NCBI GenBank assembly: GCA_020849625.1 | Contig: JADLFV010000012.1 | Location: forward strand, 1-44,866 | Direction: 5' to 3' | Length of the DNA: 44,866 bases | Origin: Phycisphaeraceae bacterium | Lineage (GTDB): Bacteria; Planctomycetota; Phycisphaerae; Phycisphaerales; Phycisphaeraceae | Notes under the pieces: model-generated | Database searches by the model: none | Told to the model about the DNA's origin: nothing | Seen by the model: only the letters and a program-made list of their open reading frames with translations | Position numbers and translations under genes: made by a program | Shown here: positions 1 to 7,799 of the stretch, piece by piece | How the letters are laid out: each line of letters begins with the position of its first letter | How positions within the stretch are numbered: position 1 is the stretch's first letter

Positions 1-42
1 GATCTGGCAGTACAATGCGATGATGTGGTCTTCCATGACCAT
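1..42 (-). CDS. Possible start of a transposase gene, cut by the window edge
   Basis: Read on the minus strand, an ATG at 42 opens a frame that runs off the window and gives MVMEDHIIALYCQI. A GGAGG Shine-Dalgarno sequence lies about 8 bases upstream. The first residues resemble the N-terminus of IS982-type transposases, which start with a short acidic stretch followed by an IIxxYC-like segment. Only 14 residues are available, so the family call is a guess from memory. No terminal inverted repeat could be defined to the right. Confidence 0.3.
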   Translation of the reverse strand, partial: MVMEDHIIALYCQI

Positions 43-56
43 GGGCTTGCCTCCAT

Positions 57-410
57 GCTGTGCTGTGTCCAACACCAGCATCGGCAAGCCTTTATTCGTT
101 TAATGAGCAACTAGCACCATTGGTTATGTATCGGGTGACAATTTCGGGTCATTTCCGGGCACAGATCCGGGATCCGGGGGCCGGGGTGGCGAGGGCACTT
201 CCGGAGGGCCGGGACATTGCCGGCATCGTTTCCGGGCGGGGACCCCATGACAGACCATTGAACGTCTGCTGATGGGGTCTCCGCGCGGGGGGTGTCCCGG
301 GAGGGGTTACAGGCGCAGTCGGGCGGTGTGTTGTGTTGCGGGCGATGCCAGCGGACAAATGTCTGTGGGCTTCGTGATGTGATAAATCGCGGTGCACTGT
401 GGGACGAAAT
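57..410. other. Non-coding stretch between the left-edge gene and the flotillin terminator
   Basis: No convincing gene is present. The stretch is G-rich, with several GGGGCCGGGG-like runs and a degenerate CTTCCGGAGGG word near 200. It contains a two-tier hairpin at 241-279 (listed separately). It may include the end of an insertion sequence whose transposase starts at 42, but no target duplication was found. Confidence 0.5.
241..279. repeat. Two-tier hairpin
   Basis: GACCCCAT at 241-248 pairs with ATGGGGTC at 272-279, and inside it CAGAC at 251-255 pairs with GTCTG at 264-268. There is no T-run on either side, so it is not a typical intrinsic terminator. It may be a REP-like palindrome or part of an insertion sequence end. 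Confidence 0.5.
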
Positions 411-434
411 GAAAACGCCCCGCTGAAGCGGGGC
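411..434 (-). terminator. Rho-independent terminator of the flotillin operon
   Basis: On the minus strand GCCCCGC, loop TTCA, GCGGGGC forms a perfect 7-bp GC stem followed by GTTTTC. It lies about 40 bases downstream of the flotillin stop codon. Confidence 0.8.
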
Positions 435-472
435 GGCCTTGGGGGAATACAGTTGAGTGGGTGAGGTTCGTG

Positions 473-2101
473 TTACTCGCCGGGTTTGTGGTCCGGTTTA
501 CGTGGGCTGGGGGCGGCGGGGCGATGGGACTGATTGGCGGCGGGTTTGTCCACTCTGCCGAGGACGGCGGGCAGGTCGATGCCGGCCTGTTGGGCGAGCT
601 CGTGCATGGGCGGCAGTGCGCCGATGAGGCCGCGAAGGAAGTTGCCGGTGGATCCGGTGGGCACGTTTTCGCCGTTGGCACTTCCCGCAGACTGACCACT
701 GTCCCAGACGGTGATCTTGTCGATCTTGAGGTTCTGGATGGCCTTGACCTGTTCGGCCACGAGTTCGGGCAGTTTTTCGATGATCAGCAGTGACGCGGCC
801 AGTTGTTTCTGATCGCCGCAGGAAGCGATCAGGCGTTCATAGCCGGCCGCCTTGGATTCGAGCACTTTCTGCACGCCTTCAGCTTCGGCCAGATACCGGG
901 CGAGGATGCCATCGGCGTTGCCCTTGGCGATGCGGCGGATCTTCTCAGCTTCGGCGTCGGCGTCGATCTCGATCTGCTTGCGCTCGATCATCTGCTTGGC
1001 GATGATCTCTTTCTCCATGCGGGCCAGCTCTTCATCCTTCTCAGCGATCAACACGTCGCGGCTGGCGTTGGCAAGGGCCACATCACCCTTGCGGCGTGCG
1101 GTGGCCTGGCGCTCGGCCAGCTTGGCCATGGAGTCGGCGATCTCCGCCTTGGACGTGTTTTCACCATCGACAGCCTGGGCTTCGAGCGAAGCGACCTTGA
1201 TGCGCTGTTCGGCCTCAGCATTCTTTTTACCCTGCACGGCCTGGGCGGCCTGCTCGGCGACGGCGATGTCCTGGGCACGTTTGGCGGAGGCTTCGCCGGA
1301 GATGCCTTCGGCTTCCAGTTCGCTGGTGCGGATGCGCTGATCACGTTCCGCCTGCTTGGAGCCGATGGCAGCCTGGGCGGCCTGCTCGGCGACGCGGACT
1401 TCACGCTCGCGGTTGGCCGTGGCCTGGCCGATGGCGCCGGAGCGTTCAGCGTCGGCGACTTCGATCTTGGCCTGGTTGATGGCTTCGGCGGCGGCCTTGC
1501 GGCCGAGGGCTTCGATGTAGCCCGATTCGTCCGTGATGTCGCGGACGTTCACGTTGATCATGTACAGGCCGACCTTGTTCAACTCGTAGTTGACGTTCTT
1601 GTTGACCAGGTCGAGGAAGCGTTCGCGGTCGGTGTTGATCTCCTCGATGGTGAGCGTGGCGATGACCAGACGCATCTGGCCGAGGATGATGTCGCGTGCG
1701 GTGGAAGCGATGTCACGTTCAGCCAACCCCAGAAGGCGCTCGGCGGCATTGTTCATGATGTCCGGCTGGGTGGAGATGCCGATGGTGAAAGTGGAGGGCA
1801 CCGCCACGCGGATGTTCTTCTTGGACAGGGCGCTGGTCAGCTCGATATCGATGGTCATCGGCTCCAGCGAGAGGTAGGCGTAGTCCTGGATGATGGGCCA
1901 GACGAAAGCGCCGCCTCCGTGCAGGGCCTTGGCAGCGCGTTGACCGCCGACCTTGCCGTAAATGACCAGGATGCGGTTGGAGGGGCAGCGGCGGTAGCGC
2001 TGCACGACGAGCACCACGGCCGAGAGCAGGATCAGTGCAGCCAGAACGATCAGGGCGAGAATGGCCCCGCTGGGCAAAGTAGCGGCGAGAAGTTCGAACA
2101 T
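473..2101 (-). CDS. Flotillin-like SPFH/band 7 membrane protein
   Basis: A 542-residue flotillin family protein (FloT/YuaG type), expected to scaffold membrane microdomains. Residues 12-34 form one N-terminal membrane segment. The SPFH domain covers roughly 38-215, and a long Ala/Glu-rich coiled coil covers about 195-400. The coiled coil contains a tandem duplication: residues 231-274 and 275-318 are two 44-residue units, each carrying VAEQAAQA at the same place. A flexible Pro/Ser-rich tail ends the protein. The upstream nfeD-like gene, 101 bases away on the same strand, is the usual partner (compare yuaF-yuaG), so the two are probably co-transcribed. A strong terminator follows. The family is confident; cargo and precise role are not visible. 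Confidence 0.9.
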   Translation of the reverse strand: MFELLAATLPSGAILALIVLAALILLSAVVLVVQRYRRCPSNRILVIYGKVGGQRAAKALHGGGAFVWPIIQDYAYLSLEPMTIDIELTSALSKKNIRVAVPSTFTIGISTQPDIMNNAAERLLGLAERDIASTARDIILGQMRLVIATLTIEEINTDRERFLDLVNKNVNYELNKVGLYMINVNVRDITDESGYIEALGRKAAAEAINQAKIEVADAERSGAIGQATANREREVRVAEQAAQAAIGSKQAERDQRIRTSELEAEGISGEASAKRAQDIAVAEQAAQAVQGKKNAEAEQRIKVASLEAQAVDGENTSKAEIADSMAKLAERQATARRKGDVALANASRDVLIAEKDEELARMEKEIIAKQMIERKQIEIDADAEAEKIRRIAKGNADGILARYLAEAEGVQKVLESKAAGYERLIASCGDQKQLAASLLIIEKLPELVAEQVKAIQNLKIDKITVWDSGQSAGSANGENVPTGSTGNFLRGLIGALPPMHELAQQAGIDLPAVLGRVDKPAANQSHRPAAPSPRKPDHKPGE

Positions 2102-2202
2102 GTGAGTCCCCTTTCAACCGCGGCCGGGCCGCGCTGGATATTTCACTCAGTATGCCCGCCGTGTGCGTCCGAGTGTTGACAATCAACAGCCTCGAAGTCC
2201 CA

Positions 2203-2874
2203 TTACCGGGAAGACGCATCCGTTGCGGGTTTGGCGGCAGCGGGTTCACTGGCGGGTGCGGCGAACTTCGGTTCGACCACCAGCGTTTCGTCGTCTTCCG
2301 CGTTCTTGACGATCACTTCGGTGAAGGCGGCGATGGCGTCGCCGGTGCTGACGGCGTTCATGGTCATGCGCCGGCCGGAGACGGTGACGGTGACCTGCCC
2401 GGTGCCCTGGCCGCGCTTGGGAATCGAGAGATAAACGCGGGCGGTTTTGCCCACGGCATCGGCGGGGTTGTAGGTGATGGTGCGGTTAAGTTTGCGCACG
2501 AAGAACATCAGCCCGGCAGCAAAGAACATGAAGGCGAACCCGACCACCGCGGCGATCAGGGCTGAGGGCACGTGGCTCAATCCCAGGTCCACGCGGCAGA
2601 GCACGCCGGTCCATCCCAGCCCGGTGAAGAAGGCAAGGATCGAGAGCACGGAGAGGATGGAGAAGCCACCATCGTGGGTGGCGATGTCCATGTCGCCGTC
2701 GGCATGAACGTCCACGTCGAAGTCACTGTCCACGTCGCCGAAGAGGATGGAGATGCCCAGGCGCAGCACGAACAGCACCAGTCCGATGACGCCCAGGAAG
2801 AAATAGACGGTGACATCGATGCCATAACTGAGCATCTGGTTGATGTCGAACATGGACGAGAGCATGTCGAGCAT
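2203..2874 (-). CDS. NfeD-like membrane protein with C-terminal OB-fold
   Basis: A 223-residue membrane protein of the short NfeD type (YuaF-like), which normally pairs with a flotillin. Membrane segments are predicted at about 22-44, 71-92 and 104-126. A strongly acidic loop at 47-63 (DVDSDFDVDVHADGDMD) lies between the first two and could bind cations. Residues 138-205 resemble the NfeD OB-fold (AVGKTARVYL...GTGQVTVTV). The tail is Ala/Pro-rich. The start is supported by AGGGGG upstream. It precedes the flotillin gene, and together they form the microdomain pair. No protease domain is present, as expected for the truncated class. Confidence 0.85.
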   Translation of the reverse strand: MLDMLSSMFDINQMLSYGIDVTVYFFLGVIGLVLFVLRLGISILFGDVDSDFDVDVHADGDMDIATHDGGFSILSVLSILAFFTGLGWTGVLCRVDLGLSHVPSALIAAVVGFAFMFFAAGLMFFVRKLNRTITYNPADAVGKTARVYLSIPKRGQGTGQVTVTVSGRRMTMNAVSTGDAIAAFTEVIVKNAEDDETLVVEPKFAAPASEPAAAKPATDASSR

Positions 2875-2995
2875 GGCTCAAACCCCCTGACAGGATTGAG
2901 CCCATGATAACGGCAGAGGCGAACCCACGCATGGGAAAATGTGAGGCGGCCGTGGCGGGTTTGCGAGACCGAGCGAGCGGATGAATGAATGTTCT

Positions 2996-3022
2996 GCCCC
3001 GGCGGCTGCGCCGGGTGGGGCG
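2996..3022. repeat. GC hairpin between the transglutaminase and nfeD-like genes
   Basis: CCCGGCG, loop GCTG, CGCCGGG, with flanking GCCCC/GGGGC able to extend the stem. There is no T-run, so it may be a factor-dependent stop or an mRNA 3' end stabiliser for the transglutaminase operon. Confidence 0.4.
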
Positions 3023-3041
3023 CGGACCGGTGCGATATGGA

Positions 3042-4703
3042 TCAGTTCTGCTCGAGCACCTCGATCTTCAAACCGCCCAGCAGCGGCAGCAGGTCGAGCA
3101 TGTCGGTGAACAGCGAGCCTTCCTGCATGGCGGAGACGGCCAGGGTGATGTGGGCGGCGTCGAAGGGATCATCGAGCGTAGCGTCCAGATCAACCCAGCG
3201 GGCGCCCCCGCCCCCGGAAGGGAATTTCGGATTTCGGATTTCGGATTTCGAATGTTTGTTTTCGGGGGCATCGGAGGTGGTTTTGCCCGGTGAGTGGGAG
3301 TCAGAGTCGTTGTGGGGGGCGCTTTCATGGTCAGAATTCGACATTCGAGATTCGACATTCGAAATTTCACTTCCGGGGGCGGGGGTGAGCCAGGCCTGGG
3401 TCCACATGTGATAGCCGAAGGCGTTTTGCCGGCCGAGGAAATCGTCAACGTAGATCAGCCCGGTGACGGTGCGGCTGGGGATGTTCGCCGCGCGGAGCAG
3501 GGCGGCCAACAGCACGGCATGTTCGGTGCAGTCGCCCTCGGCGGTGCGGGCCACTTCGCTGGCGGCGGCGAAACCCACCGAGAGGTTCTTGCTGGCGACG
3601 TATTGATGCACGAACGTCCGCAGACGCTCGGCTTTGTCCGCGTTGCTCAATGAAACGGGGTCTGACCCCGTTTTTGCGTCGTCGCCCAGGGCTTTGGCCA
3701 GCAGTGCCTGCACGGGCTCGCTCTGGTAATCGAGCACGCTGGAGGCGGCGAGGTTGTCGGGTGTGGGCTGATCATCGGTGGGAGCCACGGGCTGATCGAG
3801 GTCGAGCGCGACCAGCACGGTGTGGTCATCAGCCCAGGTGACGCGCTGGTAACCGGCTCGGGGCAGATCGGCGTTGAAATCATCGGGCAGCAGCAGCTTG
3901 AACAGCGAGCGGCGAAGCTGGCGCGGATTCGAGATCGGTTGATCGGGCTGCACCAGCAGACTGGCGACGACCTCCGGCGGATTGGCGGCCGAGGTGGCGA
4001 CCGCTTCGTCGGCGGCGAGAATGTCGAGGGTCATGCCCATGATGGCGATGGTGCTGCGCAGCATCTGGCCGCGGTCGTCCACGTACTGGCGAATGGTCAA
4101 CCCGCCGGTGGCGGTGCTGGTGACGTCCCAGACTTCGGCGGGCACGGTTTTGCCCAGCACTTCGATGTTCTCCTGCCCGATGCGCGTCATGGCCACAGCG
4201 ATCACGGCCGGCTGCCCGGTGGAGACATCGAGCATCGCCAGTTGGATTTGATCGGCGCCCTGCTTGTCGAGTTGTTCGATGCGGCGCTGAGCGGCTGCGG
4301 GGGTGAGATATTCACCAGCCAGGGGCGGCACCTGCTCGCGCATGGATCGCCCGGCCATCTCACGCTCGATGCTGATGCCGTCGTCGTTGAATGTGTAGCG
4401 GCTGTTCAGCGGCTGCTGCGCGGTTCGCAGCATTGTCTCGGCGATGACCGGCCTGCCTTCGAGCGTTTCGATGAAGCTCATGGACTGCTCGACTGACACG
4501 GCCGACGGCCCGCGGCGGAGCGTGAGGGCCATCTGCTCCCTGGTGATGACGTTCTGATCAACGGTGTGCGTGCTGCTGTGCATGTGCCCGACGCGCTGGC
4601 CCTGGAGCATGACCACGTACCAGCGCTCGAAGTCGGTTGATTCAGCCCGCAGCAGTGCGGGAAAAAGGAACAGAACGATCAGGGCGAGCAGGATTCGTTT
4701 CAT
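3042..4703 (-). CDS. Secreted transglutaminase-like cysteine protein with repeat insertions
   Basis: A 553-residue protein with a signal peptide (MKRILLALIVLFLFPALLRA) and a C-terminal transglutaminase-like domain. The triad is visible: Cys392 in EGDCTEHA, His432 in YHMWTQAW and Asp505/507 in WVDLDATL. The N-terminal 340 residues are a conserved-looking extracytoplasmic region without a family I can name. Between the catalytic His and Asp an extra disordered segment of about 58 residues is encoded by a palindromic repeat element. A second repeat, GGGGTCAGACCCC, encodes TGSDPV at about 344-351. The ATG at 4703 overlaps the stop of the upstream gene (ATGA) and starts an obvious signal peptide, so it is preferred over an ATG 23 codons earlier. 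It is the last gene of a three-gene overlapping operon. Confidence 0.85.
   Translation of the reverse strand: MKRILLALIVLFLFPALLRAESTDFERWYVVMLQGQRVGHMHSSTHTVDQNVITREQMALTLRRGPSAVSVEQSMSFIETLEGRPVIAETMLRTAQQPLNSRYTFNDDGISIEREMAGRSMREQVPPLAGEYLTPAAAQRRIEQLDKQGADQIQLAMLDVSTGQPAVIAVAMTRIGQENIEVLGKTVPAEVWDVTSTATGGLTIRQYVDDRGQMLRSTIAIMGMTLDILAADEAVATSAANPPEVVASLLVQPDQPISNPRQLRRSLFKLLLPDDFNADLPRAGYQRVTWADDHTVLVALDLDQPVAPTDDQPTPDNLAASSVLDYQSEPVQALLAKALGDDAKTGSDPVSLSNADKAERLRTFVHQYVASKNLSVGFAAASEVARTAEGDCTEHAVLLAALLRAANIPSRTVTGLIYVDDFLGRQNAFGYHMWTQAWLTPAPGSEISNVESRMSNSDHESAPHNDSDSHSPGKTTSDAPENKHSKSEIRNPKFPSGGGGARWVDLDATLDDPFDAAHITLAVSAMQEGSLFTDMLDLLPLLGGLKIEVLEQN
3203..3387. repeat. In-frame palindromic repeat element inside the transglutaminase gene
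   Basis: CCCCCGCCCCCGGAAG at about 3203-3219 and CTTCCGGGGGCGGGGG at 3370-3385 are inverted ends. Just inside them are tandem words: GGATTTC repeated on the left, and ATTCGACATTCGA-type words on the right in inverted orientation. The element is read through by the gene without a stop and inserts a linker between catalytic residues. Confidence 0.75.
3653..3673. repeat. GGGGTCTGACCCC palindrome
   Basis: A near-perfect palindrome, AAACGGGGTC-T-GACCCCGTTT, lies inside the transglutaminase frame and is read as TGSDPV. From memory, this word is a REP-like repeat found in many bacterial genomes. Confidence 0.6.
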
Positions 4704-5926
4704 GGGTTCATTGTATCGGCGACCGCCTGCCGCAGAGCGTGCAATAGTTCGAGCGGATAGAACCCGACGCACCAGTCGCGGCGGGCGGCGATGCGGGCGT
4801 TGGCGCGGCCGAGGCGGGCCAGTTGCACTTGCCGCTCCGCGTCGCGCAGCAGTTGTGGATTCCGGGCGTGCAGTCGCTCGTTGAGTTCGTGCATCTGCTG
4901 GAACAGGCCCGCGCGCTGTGGGCGCTGGACGGTGGTGGCCATCTGCGCCAGCAGCGGTTGCTTGCGGGCCGGTTCGGGATTGTGCTGCAGATGATGGCGA
5001 TGCCAGATGGCATGAGCCAAATCGTCAGCGTCAGCCAGGGGCACATCGAAGTACAGACGCAGGTCGGCGGTGACGATCGCCATCGGTCGCAGCGATTGGC
5101 CGCGCCATTGTCGCCACCAGCGTTCGGTGGACTGGTCGTAGATTTCGCCGCCCAGGCCGTGGACGAACAGATCGCTGAGCATTCCGCGCATCACCGCGCT
5201 GAGCAGCAGGGCCTTGGGCAGCAGGGCGGCCTGGCGGTCGATCGGTCTTTCGTGCTCATCGAACAGCAGCCCGCGCGATGCGAACACCCGCCGCCGCGGC
5301 TGCTTCCAGGCGCAGGCCCACAGCGGCAGTTCGACTTTGTCGTCATCGAGGCGCAGGCGCGAGACATCGTGCAGGCTGGTCTGCGCCAGCGCGGCGTTGT
5401 ATGCTTCAGCACAGGCCCGGGCCTCTGCGATCATCAGGTCCACAAGCTGGCGGTAGCGCTCATCGCGGGGCAGATCACTGACGTACATCACGTTGATGCG
5501 CCCCAGCACCGGCTCGATCAGCGCCATCAGGGCCGCGGTCAGTTGCCGAGCAAGCGAATCACCCGAAACTGCGGCCAAAGCATCGTGTGTGCGCTGATCA
5601 CGCACGGATTTCAGTTGCAGACGCATGCTCGGATGAAACCCCGTGGGAGCGTCGGGCAATTGCTCGCCCAGGCGCAGCGTATCCACCAGTAGTCTGTCGC
5701 CTTCCACGCGCGGTTGTTCGAGCGTCAGCGCTTCGTGTACGTCGTGATCGACGACAACGTGCAGTGGTGTCGCGCCGTAGCGTTCGGCGGCAACCTTGAC
5801 CGCCAGCAACTTGGCGAGGATGCCCGGGTGCCACAGCAGCGCCTGGTGGCCGGTGGCGACCACAGCCTGGGGCTTGTTCAGGGCGTCGGCCCAGCGGTGA
5901 ATCGGCGGGTCAACGCGAACCTTCAT
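4700..5926 (-). CDS. BshC-like conserved protein of unknown function
   Basis: A 408-residue soluble protein I cannot assign firmly. Two stretches resemble BshC, the cysteine-adding enzyme of bacillithiol synthesis: TGHQALLWHPGILAKLLAVK with VVVDHDVHE about 20 residues later (BshC has TGQQAGL... and a GEDHD motif), and GLGGEIYDQ (BshC has AGPGEINYW). The usual BshC N-terminus is missing. The start at 5926 lies 17 bases inside the end of the upstream GT2 gene, and its stop overlaps the next ATG, so it is the middle gene of an operon with a glycosyltransferase and a transglutaminase. The resemblance is read by eye; a real thiol-ligase role is only a hypothesis. Confidence 0.55.
   Translation of the reverse strand: MKVRVDPPIHRWADALNKPQAVVATGHQALLWHPGILAKLLAVKVAAERYGATPLHVVVDHDVHEALTLEQPRVEGDRLLVDTLRLGEQLPDAPTGFHPSMRLQLKSVRDQRTHDALAAVSGDSLARQLTAALMALIEPVLGRINVMYVSDLPRDERYRQLVDLMIAEARACAEAYNAALAQTSLHDVSRLRLDDDKVELPLWACAWKQPRRRVFASRGLLFDEHERPIDRQAALLPKALLLSAVMRGMLSDLFVHGLGGEIYDQSTERWWRQWRGQSLRPMAIVTADLRLYFDVPLADADDLAHAIWHRHHLQHNPEPARKQPLLAQMATTVQRPQRAGLFQQMHELNERLHARNPQLLRDAERQVQLARLGRANARIAARRDWCVGFYPLELLHALRQAVADTMNP
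4710..4715 (-). promoter_or_regulatory. Candidate leaderless -10 (TACAAT) before the transglutaminase gene
   Basis: On the minus strand TACAAT is followed by exactly 6 bases and the ATG at 4703. It lies inside the end of the upstream coding sequence, so it could be an internal promoter or chance. The same spacing is seen before mutL, scpB and the GT2 gene. Confidence 0.35.
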
Positions 5927-6662
5927 GGCAGCAGGTCACGGCAGCGGGAGTGTGGGCGGCAAAGCGTTCGGGGAAGCGGGCCAGTTCAGCTTCAAATACT
6001 TGCAGGTAGTGGCCCAGGCGGCAGTCGGGGTTGTCCAGCGGTCCGCCGAAGCTGCGCTTGGGATCGTTGTAGATCAGGCGAATGGGCAGTTCGACGATGC
6101 GCAGGTCTTTGGCCGCAGCCTGGACCCAGAATTGTAGCGGCATGGCATAACCATCCTCGCGCAGGTCCAGCTTCTTGAGGGCTGGGACGCGATAAGCCTT
6201 GTAGCCGCAGAAGGCGTCGGTCAGATTCAGGCCCAGCACCTGGTTGAGGCGTTGCGTGATCTGCTGATTAATGGCCCGGCGGTCGGCGGGGGGCGCATCA
6301 TCGTTGTGGTCCACGGTCAGATAGCGCGAGCCGCTGATCACATCCGCATCATTGCGCCCGATGGCTTTGTAAAACTCGGGCAACGCCTCGGGCTCGTGCT
6401 GCTCGTCGCAGTCCATGGTGATCAGCCAGTCGTAGCGATAGCACTGCGCCCAGCGGAAGGCATCGCGGATGCTGCGCCCGTAGCCGCGGTTGCGGGCGTG
6501 GCGGATGACATCCACCGGCAGCTTGGCCAGCAGGCTGGGCGTGTCGTCGGTCGAGCCGTCGTCGATGACCAGCAGGTCGCAGGCGAAGCGGCGGATCTTT
6601 TCCAGGACAGCGGCGACGTAGCGCTGCTCGTTGTAAACCGGGATGGCGACCAGTGTCCGCAT
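5910..6662 (-). CDS. Family 2 glycosyltransferase (DPM1/GtrB-like)
   Basis: A 250-residue GT-A fold glycosyltransferase. The N-terminus VAIPVYNEQRYV, VIDDGSTDDT and the metal-binding TMDCDEQH (DxD-like) are typical of GT2 enzymes that use nucleotide sugars, often onto polyprenyl phosphate. There is no C-terminal membrane segment. The chosen start (ATG 6662) begins MRTLVAIPVYN; an upstream extension of 53 codons would be encoded by the adjacent repeat element and is rejected. The 3' end overlaps the BshC-like gene by 17 bases, so translation is probably coupled. TACAGT lies 6 bases before the ATG with no Shine-Dalgarno sequence. Confidence 0.88.
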   Translation of the reverse strand: MRTLVAIPVYNEQRYVAAVLEKIRRFACDLLVIDDGSTDDTPSLLAKLPVDVIRHARNRGYGRSIRDAFRWAQCYRYDWLITMDCDEQHEPEALPEFYKAIGRNDADVISGSRYLTVDHNDDAPPADRRAINQQITQRLNQVLGLNLTDAFCGYKAYRVPALKKLDLREDGYAMPLQFWVQAAAKDLRIVELPIRLIYNDPKRSFGGPLDNPDCRLGHYLQVFEAELARFPERFAAHTPAAVTCCHEGSR

Positions 6663-6668
6663 GTAATA

Positions 6669-6674
6669 ACTGTA
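6669..6674 (-). promoter_or_regulatory. Candidate leaderless -10 (TACAGT) of the GT2 operon
   Basis: Minus-strand TACAGT, 6 bases (TATTAC), then ATG. A weak -35 (TGGCCA) lies 17 bases upstream of it. It directly borders the repeat element at 6711-6956. Confidence 0.5.
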
Positions 6675-6710
6675 GCCGTGATGCGGGATGCTGGCCAGTG
6701 GGAAAAAGTG

Positions 6711-6956
6711 TTGAACCGCCAAGACGCCAGGAGCGCCAAGGAAGACGGCAACCGCAGATTCAAAAAGCAGATAACGCGGATGAACGCAGATGTCACGTGG
6801 ATGAACGCTGATAAAAGTCAATGTTTCTGATTCTTATCTGCGTCCATCAGCGTTCATCCGCGGTTGCATTGGCTATAATCTGCGTCATCTGCGAAATCTG
6901 TGGTTACTTCTCTCCTTTTGTTATTTCTTGGCGCTCTTGGCGTCTTGGCGGTTCAA
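6711..6956. repeat. 246-bp inverted repeat element
   Basis: The left end TTGAACCGCCAAGACGCCAG and the right end (6927-6956) are 30-bp inverted copies with one mismatch. Inside are second-tier inverted words (GCGGATGAACGC, GCAGAT, AACCGC). The right end supplies the last bases of rsmA including its stop codon. It carries no gene and looks like a MITE or large REP-type element. Confidence 0.85.
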
Positions 6957-7759
6957 TCCGAATCGCCACGGGTCAGCAAGCACAATTGCTCGACGGTCAG
7001 TTGTTCGGGGCGGTTGCTCGGGTCGATGCCGGCCGGCCATGCGCGGTCGCGGCCGAGGATGGCGCCCAGTTGTTTGCGCCGCTTGGAAAAAAGCGTGTGC
7101 AGCAGTTGCGAGAGGGCGCGCAGGTCGCGGCTGTACGGTTGATCGAGCCGATCCAGGCGGATCACCGCTGACTCGATCTTGGGCGCCGGCCAGAAGCATG
7201 TCGGAGTGAGCACCCCCACACGGCGCACGTTGCACGTCGCCTGCACCATCACCGAGAGCGGCCCGTAGTCCTTGCCCCCGGGTGTTGCCATGATGCGCTC
7301 GGCGACTTCGCGCTGCACCATCACCACGGCCGCCGTCATCCACGTCTGCAACAGCAGGTTTACCAGCAGCGGCGAGGCGACCTGGTAAGGCAGATTGGCG
7401 ATCAGCTTGAACGGTCGATCACCCACCGCCTCCAGCAGCATCGGCGACAGGGCATGTTTGCCCGCCAGCACGTCGTCGAAAATGAGCTTCGCCGCGTCAC
7501 CGAGACGCTGCCACAGGATCGGCTCCAGATCGCGGTCCACTTCCACGGCAATCAGTTTCGCGCCGGCTTGCAGCAGCAGCTCGCTGAGCGTGCCCGTACC
7601 GGGGCCGACCTCGACCACCAGGTCACCCTGCGAAACCTCAGCCGCTTCCAGGATGCGGGCCAGGTGATGGTGATCGTGCAGGAAGTTCTGCCCGAATCGT
7701 TTCTTGGGACGCAGCCCGTGGGCGGCCAGCAGGTTCTGGATGTCGCGCAGGGTTTGCAT
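6953..7759 (-). CDS. rsmA: 16S rRNA dimethyladenosine transferase
   Basis: A 268-residue KsgA/RsmA, which dimethylates two adjacent adenines near the 3' end of 16S rRNA. The SAM-binding motif VVEVGPGTGTLSELLL follows GQNFLHD, and the catalytic motif is NLPYQVASPLL. Start ATG 7759 (MQTLRDIQNLL) matches the usual N-terminus; an ATG four codons earlier (7771) is possible. Minus-strand TATCAT lies just upstream, so the leader is very short. It diverges from mutL with about 40 bases between starts. The stop codon falls within the right arm of the 6711-6956 repeat. Confidence 0.95.
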   Translation of the reverse strand: MQTLRDIQNLLAAHGLRPKKRFGQNFLHDHHHLARILEAAEVSQGDLVVEVGPGTGTLSELLLQAGAKLIAVEVDRDLEPILWQRLGDAAKLIFDDVLAGKHALSPMLLEAVGDRPFKLIANLPYQVASPLLVNLLLQTWMTAAVVMVQREVAERIMATPGGKDYGPLSVMVQATCNVRRVGVLTPTCFWPAPKIESAVIRLDRLDQPYSRDLRALSQLLHTLFSKRRKQLGAILGRDRAWPAGIDPSNRPEQLTVEQLCLLTRGDSD

Positions 7760-7787
7760 GGGTGGCCCCATGATAGGCGATGCGTGT

Positions 7788-7793
7788 TACGAT
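7788..7793 (+). promoter_or_regulatory. Extended -10 (TGtTACGAT) of mutL, leaderless
   Basis: TG-n-TACGAT ends 6 bases before the mutL ATG, which would place the transcription start on the start codon. There is no Shine-Dalgarno sequence. Confidence 0.55.
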
Positions 7794-7799
7794 GGATTC

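Noticed and set aside
803..2179. Long open frame on the plus strand opposite the flotillin gene
   Set aside because: It mirrors the coiled-coil codons of the flotillin gene; the residue pattern (GLGGLLGD-type repeats) is typical of an antisense frame in GC-rich DNA.
6663..6821. N-terminal extension of the GT2 protein
   Set aside because: The extra 53 residues are encoded by the 246-bp inverted repeat; the GT2 fold begins at the ATG at 6662.
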